Counted from the stretch's first letter, positions 16,052-24,691 are shown. The stretch is DNA of 30,262 bases from Porphyromonadaceae bacterium UBA4262 (GCA_002396085.1 DGWI01000054.1:1193-31454), one strand, 5' to 3'. Made by a program: numbers and translations. Notes: generated by a model from the letters alone, not told the origin.

Positions 16052-16635
16052 TGAAGGTGGGCATCTTCGGCGGCTCGTTCAACCCTATACACACAGGGCA
16101 TGCCATCATTGCAAAACATATCATGCAACATGGTGGCCTGGACCAGTTGTGGCTGATGGTGTCGCCGCAGAATCCGCTCAAGCAGGGGCATGAGATGGCT
16201 AGTGAGGTCGATCGGTTGCGCATGACCGAAATGGTCTCGCATCACATCGACGGGGTTGTAACTTCGGCTTTCGAGTTCCAATTGCCACGACCTAGTTACA
16301 CCATCGACACACTCAACGCCTTGCAGCAGAAGTTTCCCGACCACGAGTTTCATCTGGTCATCGGTGGCGATAACTGGGCCGACTGGGAAAAGTGGCGTGC
16401 GCATGATGAGATTGTCAAGCGCTTCCATGTGCTGATTTATCCGCGTCTGGGCTATGAAGTAGTGATTCCCCCTGCACTAACTGACCATGTATCGCTGATT
16501 GATGCGCCCATCATCGAAGTGTCATCAACACTTGTGCGCCAACTCATTAATGACGGCGTGAGTGCACGATTCTATGTGCCCGATGAGGTGGAACAATATA
16601 TAACCCGCAAACACTTGTATCAAAACAATGACTGA
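16048..16635 (+). CDS. nadD: Nicotinate-nucleotide adenylyltransferase
   Basis: Converts nicotinate mononucleotide and ATP to deamido-NAD in NAD synthesis. The 195 residues match the family. The nucleotidyltransferase motif GGSFNPIHTGH (8-18) has the expected HxGH. The C-terminal SSTLVRQ corresponds to the conserved (I/S)SSTxIR phosphate-binding motif, and YPRLGYE is also typical. Two adjacent Met codons could serve as start; the first overlaps the gmk stop, the second (16051) follows it. The 3' end overlaps the DUF5063 start by 8 bp. Confidence 0.95.
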   Translation: MMKVGIFGGSFNPIHTGHAIIAKHIMQHGGLDQLWLMVSPQNPLKQGHEMASEVDRLRMTEMVSHHIDGVVTSAFEFQLPRPSYTIDTLNALQQKFPDHEFHLVIGGDNWADWEKWRAHDEIVKRFHVLIYPRLGYEVVIPPALTDHVSLIDAPIIEVSSTLVRQLINDGVSARFYVPDEVEQYITRKHLYQNND

Positions 16636-17158
16636 TAGCGAGAACAACAAACTGTCGCCCAATGAGCTGGCTTTCATCGCACTGACCAACGAATTTTGTC
16701 AAACTGTCGAGGCTGTCATGGACCATGACCGCAGCACCTTTGTTACAACAATGGTGAAATTGTTGCCACGCATTTATATCACAGCAAATGACCTCGACAT
16801 GAATGCGATGACCAATGCGTATATTGAGCCAGCACTCAAAGAGACCCAGTACGAACAAGCACGTTCGGCCATCGCCCATGTAATGGCCGACGAAGACGTG
16901 TACCTCGAGGTGTTCCTTGACGACATGAAATATAGTGACACGCCCATTTCATCGACAGTATCGGAGAATCTATCCGACCTCTACCAAGAGTTCTACAACC
17001 TGATCCATGCTGTGGAATATGCCACAAGTGATGACCAGAGCGATTTGCTCGGACTCTGTTACGAGAACTTCACTGACTATTGGGGACAGACATTGTGCAA
17101 TGTGCTACGCGCACTGCACAACATCCGTTACACTGCTGTCGACCACAATGACTATTAA
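16628..17158 (+). CDS. DUF5063 domain protein
   Basis: Conserved Bacteroidota protein of unknown function, 176 residues, soluble and helical by composition, acidic, with no signal peptide or membrane segment. The recognisable region runs from LAFIALTNEFCQTVEAV through LPRIYI to the end (NVLRALHNIRYTAV). I see no catalytic motif. Its ATG lies 8 bp inside the nadD end, so it is translated with the yicC-gmk-nadD group. That linkage says only that it is co-expressed with NAD/nucleotide genes. Confidence 0.8.
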   Translation: MTDSENNKLSPNELAFIALTNEFCQTVEAVMDHDRSTFVTTMVKLLPRIYITANDLDMNAMTNAYIEPALKETQYEQARSAIAHVMADEDVYLEVFLDDMKYSDTPISSTVSENLSDLYQEFYNLIHAVEYATSDDQSDLLGLCYENFTDYWGQTLCNVLRALHNIRYTAVDHNDY

Positions 17159-17179
17159 CACTTTAAACTGATATTCAAC

Positions 17180-18475
17180 ATGAACAATCATCCGTATGTC
17201 GAATCGCTATTGCGATTCATGGACAACAGTCCATGCAACTTTCTTGCAGTCAACACAATAAGAGGCTTGCTCAACAATGCCGGCTATGTCGAACGTCATC
17301 TTGACGACAAGATGGAATGGAAAGCAGGCGACAAATTCTATGTCACTAAGAACGATTCGGCCATCTTTGCCATCAAAGTTGGTCGCAAGAATCCCGCCGA
17401 GACTGGCTTCAAGATCGTAGCTGCACATAGCGACTCTCCTTGCTTCCGTATCAAGCCCAACTCTGAAATTCCTGGCGAGGGAGGCATCGTGCGCCTGAAT
17501 ACCGAGGTCTATGGTGGCCCCATCCTTTACACCTGGTTTGATCGCCCCCTGTCGATTGCCGGGCGTGTGATCTGTAAGGGTGAGGATGCGTTGCACCCTG
17601 TGACTCGGCTGGTGTGCATAGCTCGTCCCCTGATGTGTATTTCGCATCTTGCCATCCACTTCAACCGCGCGGTCAACGAAGGGAACAAACTGTCCAAGCA
17701 GGTTGACATGCTGCCTATCATCGCCAAGGTTAATGACAGCCTTGAGGCCGACAACATGCTGCTCAAATTGGTCGCTGCCGAACTGAATGTTGACATGGCC
17801 GAAATCTTGGACTTCGACCTGATGCTCTATGACACCGAGAAGGCTTGCACCTTCGGTCTGAATAATGAGTTCATCTCGTGCGGTCGTCTGGACGACTTGA
17901 GCATGGCCCACGCTGCCATCACCGCGCTGCTTGAAGCCAAGGATGAAGATGCAACGTGCGTGGCAGCCATCTTCGATAATGAGGAAACAGGTAGCGGCAC
18001 CAAGCAGGGTGCGGGATCGCCTGTGCTGGCCAACGTGTTGCTGCGTCTCACCGTGGCAGCTGGTGGCCGATTTGATGACTTTGGCCGTGCTATTGCACGT
18101 TCTTTTATGGTCAGTGCCGACAATGCCCATGCCTTCCATCCTAACTATGCCAGCAAGTATGATCCTACCAACCACCCTGCCCTGGGTGGTGGGCCTTGCA
18201 TCAAGATCAATGCCAACTGCAAGTATATGAGCGACGCACACTCGGCTGCCATCTTCAAGGCCCTGTGCATCGAGGCTGGACAACCCTATCAGTACTTTGT
18301 CAACCACAGCGATGTGGCTGGAGGTTCGACGCTGGGCAACATCCTCACTGGCCAGATTGACATCGAGGGCGTGGACGTGGGCAATCCGCTGCTGGCCATG
18401 CACTCGGTGCGCGAGACAGCCTCGTGCGCCGACCACGTCGCCATGATCGAGGTGATGAAGCAGTTCTTCTCCTGA
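17180..18475 (+). CDS. M18 family aminopeptidase
   Basis: Dinuclear-zinc cytosolic aminopeptidase removing N-terminal residues, often acidic ones, from peptides. The 431 residues match the bacterial family. Metal ligands and catalytic residues are visible: H83 (AAHSDSP), D238/D239 (GRLDDL), E268/E269 (DNEETGSG), D314 (SADNAHA) and H408 (AMHSVRE). The start MNNHPYVESLLRFMDNSP is typical. It begins 21 bp after DUF5063 and ends 27 bp before the phospho-sugar mutase, with no promoter in either gap, so the transcript may run on. No signal peptide is present. Confidence 0.94.
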   Translation: MNNHPYVESLLRFMDNSPCNFLAVNTIRGLLNNAGYVERHLDDKMEWKAGDKFYVTKNDSAIFAIKVGRKNPAETGFKIVAAHSDSPCFRIKPNSEIPGEGGIVRLNTEVYGGPILYTWFDRPLSIAGRVICKGEDALHPVTRLVCIARPLMCISHLAIHFNRAVNEGNKLSKQVDMLPIIAKVNDSLEADNMLLKLVAAELNVDMAEILDFDLMLYDTEKACTFGLNNEFISCGRLDDLSMAHAAITALLEAKDEDATCVAAIFDNEETGSGTKQGAGSPVLANVLLRLTVAAGGRFDDFGRAIARSFMVSADNAHAFHPNYASKYDPTNHPALGGGPCIKINANCKYMSDAHSAAIFKALCIEAGQPYQYFVNHSDVAGGSTLGNILTGQIDIEGVDVGNPLLAMHSVRETASCADHVAMIEVMKQFFS

Positions 18476-18502
18476 ATATTATCCACTAAAAACCCAAATA
18501 TT

Positions 18503-20257
18503 ATGTTTGACAACGAATTATTGAAACAAGTGACCGACAAGGCCCAGTTGTGGCTGCGTGAGGGCTATGATGCCGAGACGCAAGCGCAAGTTCGCGCCAT
18601 GCTCGAGAACGAGGACAAGACTGACCTTGTCGAGTCGTTCTACAAAGACCTGGAGTTTGGAACCGGTGGTCTGCGTGGCATCATGGGTGCCGGCAGCAAC
18701 CGCATGAACATCTACACCGTGGGTAGCGCCACTCAAGGCCTGGCCAACTACATGAAAGAGGCATTTAAGGACTTGGAACAGATCAAGGTAGTTGTCGGGC
18801 ACGATGTGCGCAACAACAGCCGCCTGTTTGCCGAGACCGTGGCCAACATCTTCTCGGCCAACGGCATCAAGGTGTATCTGTTTGAAGGTCCCCGCCCAAC
18901 CCCTGAGGTTTCCTACGCCATACGCCTGCTGGGCTGTCAGAGTGGTGTGAACATCACAGCCTCACACAACCCCAAGGAGTATAATGGTTACAAGGCCTAC
19001 TGGGATGACGGTGCACAAGTGGTGTCACCGCACGATGTGAACATCATCAAGCACGTCAACGCTATCGCCGATGTGAACGAAATCAAGTTTGAGGGTAACC
19101 CCGACCTGATTGAAATCATTGGCGAAAACATCGACTCGCAGTACATTGAGCAGATTCACACCCTGTCGCTCAGCCCCGAGGTGGACAAGAAGCACCATGA
19201 CTTGAAGATTGTGTACACCCCTATCCACGGTGTGGGCCGCGACATCGTTCCGCGCTCAATTAAGCGTTGGGGCTTCGACAACATCATCCACATCCCCGAG
19301 CAGGACGTGATGAGTGGCGACTTCCCCACCGTGCCTCAACCCAACCCTGAGATGCGCAGCGCCATGGAGATGGCTATTGCCAAGGCCGCTGAAGTCGAAG
19401 CCGATATTGCTCTGGCCAGCGACCCTGACGCCGACCGCATCAGCGTGGTGTTCAAGAACAACAAGGGCGAGTATGACCTGGTGAACGGCAACCAGATTCA
19501 GCTCATCTTCCACTACTACCTCATCACCCGCAATGCCGAGCTGGGCAAGTTGGACCGCAACAACGACTATATCGTGAAGACCATCGTCACCAGCGAGACT
19601 ATCGCCCGCATCGCCAAGGCTCAAGGCATCAAGATGTATGACTGCTACACAGGTTTCAAGTGGATTGCCACGGTGATGCGCGAACTCGAAGGCACCTCTG
19701 CCCGCTATCTGGGTGGCGGTGAAGAGAGCTATGGTTTCCTGCCCGAGGACTTTGTTCGCGACAAAGACTCGGTGTCATCAATCCCCCTAATGTGTGAGAT
19801 TGCTGCTTGGGCCAAGGAGCGCGGACAGTCGATGAACGACATGCTCATCGAGTTGTATATGACCTACGGCTACTCGAAGGAGCGCGGCATCAGTGTGGTG
19901 CGTCCCGGCAAGAGCGGTGCCGATGAGATTGCCGCCATGATGGTCAACTTCCGCGAGAACCCGCAGAAGGAGATTGCCGGCAGCCCTGTGGTGCTCATCA
20001 AGGACTTCCAGTTGCTTGAACAGCGCGATGTGCGCACTGGTGAGGTGACCAAACTCGACATGCCCACCACGAGCAACGTGCTGCAATATTACACCGAGGA
20101 CAACACCAAGGTATCAATACGTCCTAGTGGTACTGAGCCCAAGATCAAGTTCTACATTGAGGTTCATGACACGCTCGACAAAGCCGAGAACTACGATGCC
20201 AAGAACGAGTGGGCCGACAGGAAGATTGACCAAATCTGCCGTGATCTGGGTATCTGA
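18503..20257 (+). CDS. Phospho-sugar mutase (phosphoglucomutase/phosphomannomutase)
   Basis: Alpha-D-phosphohexomutase moving phosphate between C1 and C6 of a hexose. The 584 residues fit the longer phosphoglucomutase-like (PgcA/PGM2-type) group. All four domain signatures are present. Catalytic S154 is in ITASHNPKEYNGYKAYW. The metal loop is DPDADR (307-312). The sugar loop is GGGEESYGF (404-412). The phosphate loop is RPSGTEPKIKF (540-550). The motif set cannot fix whether glucose- or mannose-phosphate is preferred. It lies 27 bp after the aminopeptidase and 64 bp before the first MFS gene. Confidence 0.94.
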   Translation: MFDNELLKQVTDKAQLWLREGYDAETQAQVRAMLENEDKTDLVESFYKDLEFGTGGLRGIMGAGSNRMNIYTVGSATQGLANYMKEAFKDLEQIKVVVGHDVRNNSRLFAETVANIFSANGIKVYLFEGPRPTPEVSYAIRLLGCQSGVNITASHNPKEYNGYKAYWDDGAQVVSPHDVNIIKHVNAIADVNEIKFEGNPDLIEIIGENIDSQYIEQIHTLSLSPEVDKKHHDLKIVYTPIHGVGRDIVPRSIKRWGFDNIIHIPEQDVMSGDFPTVPQPNPEMRSAMEMAIAKAAEVEADIALASDPDADRISVVFKNNKGEYDLVNGNQIQLIFHYYLITRNAELGKLDRNNDYIVKTIVTSETIARIAKAQGIKMYDCYTGFKWIATVMRELEGTSARYLGGGEESYGFLPEDFVRDKDSVSSIPLMCEIAAWAKERGQSMNDMLIELYMTYGYSKERGISVVRPGKSGADEIAAMMVNFRENPQKEIAGSPVVLIKDFQLLEQRDVRTGEVTKLDMPTTSNVLQYYTEDNTKVSIRPSGTEPKIKFYIEVHDTLDKAENYDAKNEWADRKIDQICRDLGI

Positions 20258-20321
20258 CTCCATATTATCTTAGGCTCTCAGTAATCAAGAAATTATTATA
20301 CAATAACTTTAAAAATAAATC

Positions 20322-21938
20322 ATGACTGAACAAATCAAAACATTGCGTGACTCGGCTGCCATGAGATGGACAGCCCTACTGCTGCTGGCTCTTGCCATGT
20401 TCTGCAGTTACATTTTCATGGACATCCTCTCGCCTATTAAAGACCTGATGCAAGAGACCCGCGGCTGGGACTCGACAGCATTCGGTACGATGCAGGGTAG
20501 TGAGGTGTTCCTCAACGTGTTTGTATTCTTCCTCATCTTTGCCGGTATCATCCTGGACAAGATGGGCGTTCGCTTCACTGCAGTCCTGTCGGGTGCCGTG
20601 ATGCTCATTGGTGCCATCATCAAGTGGTATGCCGTGACCGAGAGTTTCATTGGCAGCGGACTTGAGGCTTGGTTCACCAACCATCTGAACTATATCCCCA
20701 TCTTCGACGAACTGGGTGTGTCGCCCTTCTATGAGGGCATGCCCGCATCAGCCAAACTGGCGGCATGCGGTTTCATGATCTTCGGCTGCGGCTGCGAGAT
20801 GGCCGGCATTACTGTGTCGCGCGGTATTGTCAAGTGGTTCAAAGGCCGTGAGATGGCTCTTGCTATGGGTAGCGAGATGGCACTTGCCCGTCTGGGCGTT
20901 GCCACCTGTATGATCTTCTCGCCGTTCTTTGCCAAGTTGGGCGGTGAGGTCAGCGTGAGCCGCTCGGTTGCCTTCGGTGTAGTGCTGTTGTGCATTGCTC
21001 TGATGATGTTTGTGGTCTACTTCTTTATGGACAAGAAACTTGACGCACAGACTGGTGAGGCCGAAGAAAAAGATGACCCATTCAAAATCAGCGACATTGG
21101 CAAAATCTTGTCGGACAGCGGTTTCTGGATTGTTGCCCTGCTGTGCGTGCTCTACTACTCGGCCATCTTCCCCTTCCAGAAGTATGCCGTCAATATGCTG
21201 CAATGCAACCTGACCTTGACTGAGCCCGCTGCCGACTCGTTCTGGGCAAGCCCCAGCGTGACCATCGTGCAGTATGTGATCATGCTCGTTGTTGCAGCCG
21301 CCGGTTTTGCCAGCAACTTCATGAAGGCCAAAGGCTCGAAATATGGTCTGCTCGCTATTTCGATTATCGCACTGGTTGTTTACTGCTACATGGGCTTCAT
21401 GCGTCAGTCGGCCGAGTCGATTTTCGCTGTGTTCCCACTGTTGGCTGTGCTCATCACCCCCATTCTGGGCAACTATGTTGACTATAAGGGCAAGGCAGCC
21501 TCGATGCTCGTACTGGGTTCGCTGCTGCTCATCGCCTGCCACTTGACATTCGCATTCATCCTGCCGATGTTTAAGGGTGGAAACGGTGGCATCATCATTG
21601 CCTACATCACCATTCTGGTGCTGGGTGCATCGTTCTCGCTGGTTCCTGCCGCCCTGTGGCCCAGCGTGCCCAAGTTGGTTGATGCCAAGGTTATCGGTTC
21701 GGCATACGCGCTGATCTTCTGGATTCAGAACATCGGTTTGTGGTTGTTCCCGCTGCTCATTGGCAAGGTGCTCGACAAGACCAATCCTGGTGTGACCGAT
21801 CCCACTCAGTTTGACTACACCTGGCCACTGGTCATGCTGGCTTGCCTGGGCATCGCTGCCCTGCTGCTGGGTCTGTTGCTCAAGGTGATCGACAAGAAGA
21901 AAGGTATCGGTCTTGAGGAGCCGAACATCAAACCCTAA
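20322..21938 (+). CDS. MFS transporter, long paralog with two extra membrane segments
   Basis: Integral inner-membrane transporter of 538 residues. The MFS signature between helices 2 and 3 appears as LDKMGVRF (79-85), with KWFKGREMALAMGSEMALARLG in the N-terminal half. The C-terminal half contains LWPSVPKLVDAKVIGSAYAL and WIQNIGLWLFPLLIGKVLD. It is clearly paralogous to the next gene. Relative to that copy it carries about 60 extra residues (about 303-363, bases 21228-21410) containing two hydrophobic stretches, which predicts 14 rather than 12 helices. The substrate is unknown. The closing motifs resemble, from memory, the MFSD1 dipeptide-transporter group; with an aminopeptidase two genes upstream, peptide transport is a hypothesis only. 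Confidence 0.85.
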   Translation: MTEQIKTLRDSAAMRWTALLLLALAMFCSYIFMDILSPIKDLMQETRGWDSTAFGTMQGSEVFLNVFVFFLIFAGIILDKMGVRFTAVLSGAVMLIGAIIKWYAVTESFIGSGLEAWFTNHLNYIPIFDELGVSPFYEGMPASAKLAACGFMIFGCGCEMAGITVSRGIVKWFKGREMALAMGSEMALARLGVATCMIFSPFFAKLGGEVSVSRSVAFGVVLLCIALMMFVVYFFMDKKLDAQTGEAEEKDDPFKISDIGKILSDSGFWIVALLCVLYYSAIFPFQKYAVNMLQCNLTLTEPAADSFWASPSVTIVQYVIMLVVAAAGFASNFMKAKGSKYGLLAISIIALVVYCYMGFMRQSAESIFAVFPLLAVLITPILGNYVDYKGKAASMLVLGSLLLIACHLTFAFILPMFKGGNGGIIIAYITILVLGASFSLVPAALWPSVPKLVDAKVIGSAYALIFWIQNIGLWLFPLLIGKVLDKTNPGVTDPTQFDYTWPLVMLACLGIAALLLGLLLKVIDKKKGIGLEEPNIKP

Positions 21939-21941
21939 ACT

Positions 21942-22024
21942 AATTGAGAATGGAGAATGGAGAATTGAGTGACACTACTGTTGAGAACACATAATTCTCC
22001 ATTCTCAATTTTCAATTCTCAATT
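21942..22024. repeat. Inverted AATTGAGAATGGAGAA repeat between the MFS paralogs (includes dispersed 16-mer copy 2)
   Basis: Bases 21942-21958 and 21994-22010 are a perfect 17-bp inverted repeat around a 35-bp spacer. Further GAGAATT/AATTCTC units lie inside and after it. Bases 22009-22024 are identical to the complement of 12444-12459. It fills almost the whole gap between two MFS genes and could be a stem-loop in a shared transcript. Confidence 0.8.
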
Positions 22025-22032
22025 TGAAGAAT

Positions 22033-23400
22033 ATGACTGAACTAGTGCAACGCACTCTGCGTGACTCGGCCGCAGCCCGCTGGACGGTGCTGATGATAGT
22101 CGCCTTCACGATGATGACAGGCTATGTTGTGGCCAAGGAAATGTCGCCACTGCAATATCTGCTAGAAACATCTGTAGCCCAGGGTGGCATGGGATGGACC
22201 AGCAGCGAATTCGGAATGTTTGCTGGTGCCCGCGGTTTTTTTAATGTATTTCTGCTCATGCTATTTGTGGGTGGCATTATCCTTGACAAGATGGGAGTGC
22301 GATTTGCCGGGGTGCTGTCGTGTGTCTTGATGCTGTTGGGTTCAGGTGCTATCTACTATGCTGTTGCATTCACCTCACCCGAGCCCACCATGAGTGTGCC
22401 AGTCGTGGGTGTGGTCAAGCGCCAGGTTGTGCTTGCTGCGCTAGGCTTTGCATTCTTTGGTATCGGCTATGAATTGTGCGGTATCACAGTGTCAAAGGTC
22501 ATCGTCAAGTGGTTCACGGGCAAAGAGATGGCACTGGCCATGGGCATACAAGTGGCCTTGGCACGACTGGGCACCGCACTGGCGCTGGCTGGAAGCCCTG
22601 CCATTGCACAGCGCTTTTCATTGCCCATGCCCATTCTAGTAGGAGTTCTATCGGTAGGAATAGGTCTCATCGCCTACCTATTCTATTGTCAAATGGACCG
22701 CCGCATCGAGCGCGAAGGTGTTGCCGACGCAGCCGACAGTGAGGAGGAGCAGTTTCATCTGCGTGACCTGAAGACGACCCTGAGCAATGGCGGCTTTTGG
22801 CTCATTACCCTGCTGTGCATGCTCTATTACTCGGCACTATATCCCTTCCTTGACTTTGCCACACATCTCATGATTGTGAAGTATGGTGTCGCGCCAGAAC
22901 TTGCTGGAACGATTCCTGCCATTCTGCCATTTACCAGCATCGTCCTTACACCACTATTCGGTGGCATGTACGACCGCATCGGGCGCGGAGCAACCATTAT
23001 GATCATTGGCACGATTATGCTCACATTGGTGCTCATGGTATTTGCGTTGCCACTACACACCAGTGCACTAGCCATCGCGATGATGTTCATTCTGGGCATA
23101 GCCTTCTCGCTGCTGCCCAGTGTGTTGTGGCCTGCCGTACCTAAGTTGGTGCCCACTTCACAATTGGGTACAGCCTACTCGGTGATCTACTACATCCAGA
23201 ACATCGGTCTGATGATTGTTCCTGTACTCATCGGCAACGTGTTGGAACGCAACACCCATGCAGGACACATCGATTATTCTCCTGCCATGTGGATATTCAC
23301 ATGCATCGGCATCGCGGCAGTGGCTATCTCGGTCATGTTGCTTCGTTATGACCGTCGTCACAAGATTGGCCTTGAGCAAAGCAACATCCAATCAAAGTAA
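22033..23400 (+). CDS. MFS transporter, short paralog
   Basis: Inner-membrane transporter of 455 residues with about 12 hydrophobic helices. The ATG at 22033 (MTELVQRTLRDSAAARWTVL) is preferred to a TTG three codons upstream because it aligns with the start of the preceding paralog (MTEQIKTLRDSAAMRWTALL). Shared blocks include the LDKMGVRF loop, the VKWFTGKEMALAMG segment, GFWLITLLCMLYYSALYPF and LWPAVPKLVPTSQLGTAYSV. It ends KIGLEQSNIQSK, matching GIGLEEPNIKP in the paralog, so this is a tandem duplication with later divergence. The 94-bp gap holds the inverted repeat and no clear promoter. The substrate is not known. Confidence 0.87.
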   Translation: MTELVQRTLRDSAAARWTVLMIVAFTMMTGYVVAKEMSPLQYLLETSVAQGGMGWTSSEFGMFAGARGFFNVFLLMLFVGGIILDKMGVRFAGVLSCVLMLLGSGAIYYAVAFTSPEPTMSVPVVGVVKRQVVLAALGFAFFGIGYELCGITVSKVIVKWFTGKEMALAMGIQVALARLGTALALAGSPAIAQRFSLPMPILVGVLSVGIGLIAYLFYCQMDRRIEREGVADAADSEEEQFHLRDLKTTLSNGGFWLITLLCMLYYSALYPFLDFATHLMIVKYGVAPELAGTIPAILPFTSIVLTPLFGGMYDRIGRGATIMIIGTIMLTLVLMVFALPLHTSALAIAMMFILGIAFSLLPSVLWPAVPKLVPTSQLGTAYSVIYYIQNIGLMIVPVLIGNVLERNTHAGHIDYSPAMWIFTCIGIAAVAISVMLLRYDRRHKIGLEQSNIQSK

Positions 23401-23479
23401 CGAAATTAAACCAAAAGCGGAGTTTAAACAACCGATTGGTCGTGCAAATATTAGCATTTGTCTATTTTTTTGCCAAATA

Positions 23480-23513
23480 TTTGTGTGCAACTGAATTTTT
23501 TGCACTATATTTG
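23480..23513 (+). promoter_or_regulatory. Probable promoter of the OmpA lipoprotein
   Basis: TATATTTG (23506-23513) is an exact -7 match, and TTTG occurs at 23480-23483. The spacer is 22 bp, 3 more than usual, so the true -33 may be an overlapping weaker site. The ATG is 51 nt further on. Confidence 0.6.
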
Positions 23514-23564
23514 CACCAAAATTATGTAGAAAGCAATTATAAACCTATAAAAAATTAAAGAAAG

Positions 23565-24251
23565 ATGAAGAAACTTTTGTGCATTTTTCTGAGTGCAGCA
23601 CTCCTTTGGGGAGTATCGGGCTGCAATATGAGTAACACAGGTAAGGGTGCCATGATTGGCACTGGTGGTGGTGCTGCCGTTGGCGCTGGTATTGGCGCAT
23701 TGTTTGGCAAGGGCAAGGGTGCCGCAATCGGTGCTGCTGTTGGTGCAGTTGCTGGCGGTGTCGCTGGCACGCTCATCGGCAAGAAGATGGACAAGCAGGC
23801 CAAGGAGTTGGCACAAATCAACGGTGCCCAGGTCGACACACTGACCGACCAGAATGGTCTGACCGCCATCAAGGTCACCTTTGATCAAGGTATCCTCTTT
23901 GCCACTGGTAAGAGCAACCTCAGCGCAAGTGCCAAGAAATCACTCAACGAGTTCGCCACCTCGCTGCTGAACAACCCTCAGACCAACGTTCAAATCTACG
24001 GCCACACTGACAACACTGGTTCGCTTGCAACTAACCAGCGCCTGTCGAAGGAGCGCGCCCTGTCGGTGCTCAACTATCTGAGTGGCGCAGGCGTTCCTAC
24101 CAACCGCATGGTCAGCGACGGCTTTGATTATCAGTTCCCCGTTGCCAGCAACGACACTGAGGCCGGTCGCGCACAGAATCGTCGCGTCGAGGTTTACATC
24201 AGCGCTAACGAGCAGATGATTCAGGATGCCAACAACGGCACACTGAAGTAA
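23565..24251 (+). CDS. Glycine-zipper OmpA-family lipoprotein (YiaD-like)
   Basis: Predicted outer-membrane lipoprotein of 228 residues. The lipobox is WGVSGC with Cys20. A Gly-zipper membrane-associated segment follows (about 27-72, repeated GAxxGAGIGALFG-type units). Residues about 105-215 form an OmpA domain: FATGKSNLSASAKKSLNEFA, then IYGHTDNTGSLATNQRLSKE (the TD..G and RLS/ER residues that hold peptidoglycan), closing with AQNRRVEVYI. Likely a stabilising link between outer membrane and cell wall. It is monocistronic, with its own promoter and terminator. Glycine codons make the 5' part internally repetitive. Confidence 0.92.
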   Translation: MKKLLCIFLSAALLWGVSGCNMSNTGKGAMIGTGGGAAVGAGIGALFGKGKGAAIGAAVGAVAGGVAGTLIGKKMDKQAKELAQINGAQVDTLTDQNGLTAIKVTFDQGILFATGKSNLSASAKKSLNEFATSLLNNPQTNVQIYGHTDNTGSLATNQRLSKERALSVLNYLSGAGVPTNRMVSDGFDYQFPVASNDTEAGRAQNRRVEVYISANEQMIQDANNGTLK

Positions 24252-24273
24252 TCTGACAGAATCTAGTCAAACC

Positions 24274-24308
24274 AATGGCTCTGCCCACGAGGCGGAGCCA
24301 TTTTTTTC
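24274..24308 (+). terminator. Rho-independent terminator after the OmpA lipoprotein
   Basis: A 12-bp stem (AATGGCTCTGCC at 24274-24285 with 24291-24302, one G-T pair) encloses a 5-nt loop and is followed by a run of T to 24307. Confidence 0.9.
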
Positions 24309-24336
24309 ATCACAATATACCGTAAGTTCGACAAGA

Positions 24337-24518
24337 TTTGAACCAGGTAATCAATGCGTTAGCAAGACCCCCTCTAAGTTAGAGGTGGTGACCGAAGGGC
24401 GGGGGCGTGTACCAAGCACCCTGGCTGCAACCACACACTCCTCCGGCGCTACGCGCCACCTCCTCTCGGGCAGAGGAGGAATCCACCTCCCCTAACTTAG
24501 GGGAGGAACTGGTTCAAA
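24337..24518. mobile_element. MITE-like palindromic element, 182 bp, non-coding
   Basis: The ends are a perfect 10-bp inverted repeat, TTTGAACCAG (24337-24346) and CTGGTTCAAA (24509-24518). Inside are four palindromes: CCTCTAA-G-TTAGAGG (24371-24385), GGCGC-TAC-GCGCC (24445-24457), CCTCCTCT-5 nt-AGAGGAGG (24459-24479) and CCTCCCCTAA-C-TTAGGGGAGG (24486-24506). The composition (G/C runs, purine/pyrimidine blocks) differs from all flanking DNA. A short open frame crosses it but looks accidental. I see no clear target-site duplication; TTCGAC occurs on both sides (24328-24333, 24534-24539) but not adjacent to the ends. Elements of this look recur in Bacteroidales genomes, from memory. Confidence 0.6.
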
Positions 24519-24661
24519 GCACTTTAATTTCATTCGACTCACGACAATTAATGATTGGGATTATTCACCTGCTTTCCTCATTTAGCATGGCGCAGAAACG
24601 TATCTAGCCATAGTCAACTGTTAAAAAAGTTGTAAATCAGTCTAAAAACGAGATTTTGTGA

Positions 24662-24691
24662 TTGTTGATTGTGAAATATTTAGTAATTTTG
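24662..24691 (+). promoter_or_regulatory. Promoter of the rpsF-rpsR-rplI operon
   Basis: TTG (24662-24664), a 19-bp spacer, then TAATTTTG (24684-24691). The leader to the rpsF ATG would be about 43 nt. The DNA from 24519 to here is AT-rich with no other feature I can support. Confidence 0.75.

Noticed and set aside
17207..18436. 409-codon open frame antisense to the M18 aminopeptidase
   Set aside because: The plus-strand frame keeps every M18 metal ligand. The antisense product is His/Gln-rich with no recognisable fold, a common shadow in GC-balanced genes.
20748..21542. 264-codon antisense frame inside the first MFS gene
   Set aside because: Shadow of a clear membrane transporter; no family resemblance and no promoter.
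23640..23790. Repetitive GGTGCTG-type units considered as a DNA tandem repeat
   Set aside because: They encode the Gly-zipper of the OmpA lipoprotein, so the repetition is explained at protein level.
24407..24607. 66-codon open frame crossing the MITE-like element
   Set aside because: It translates the palindromes, lacks a promoter, and runs through the element's right end into unrelated DNA.
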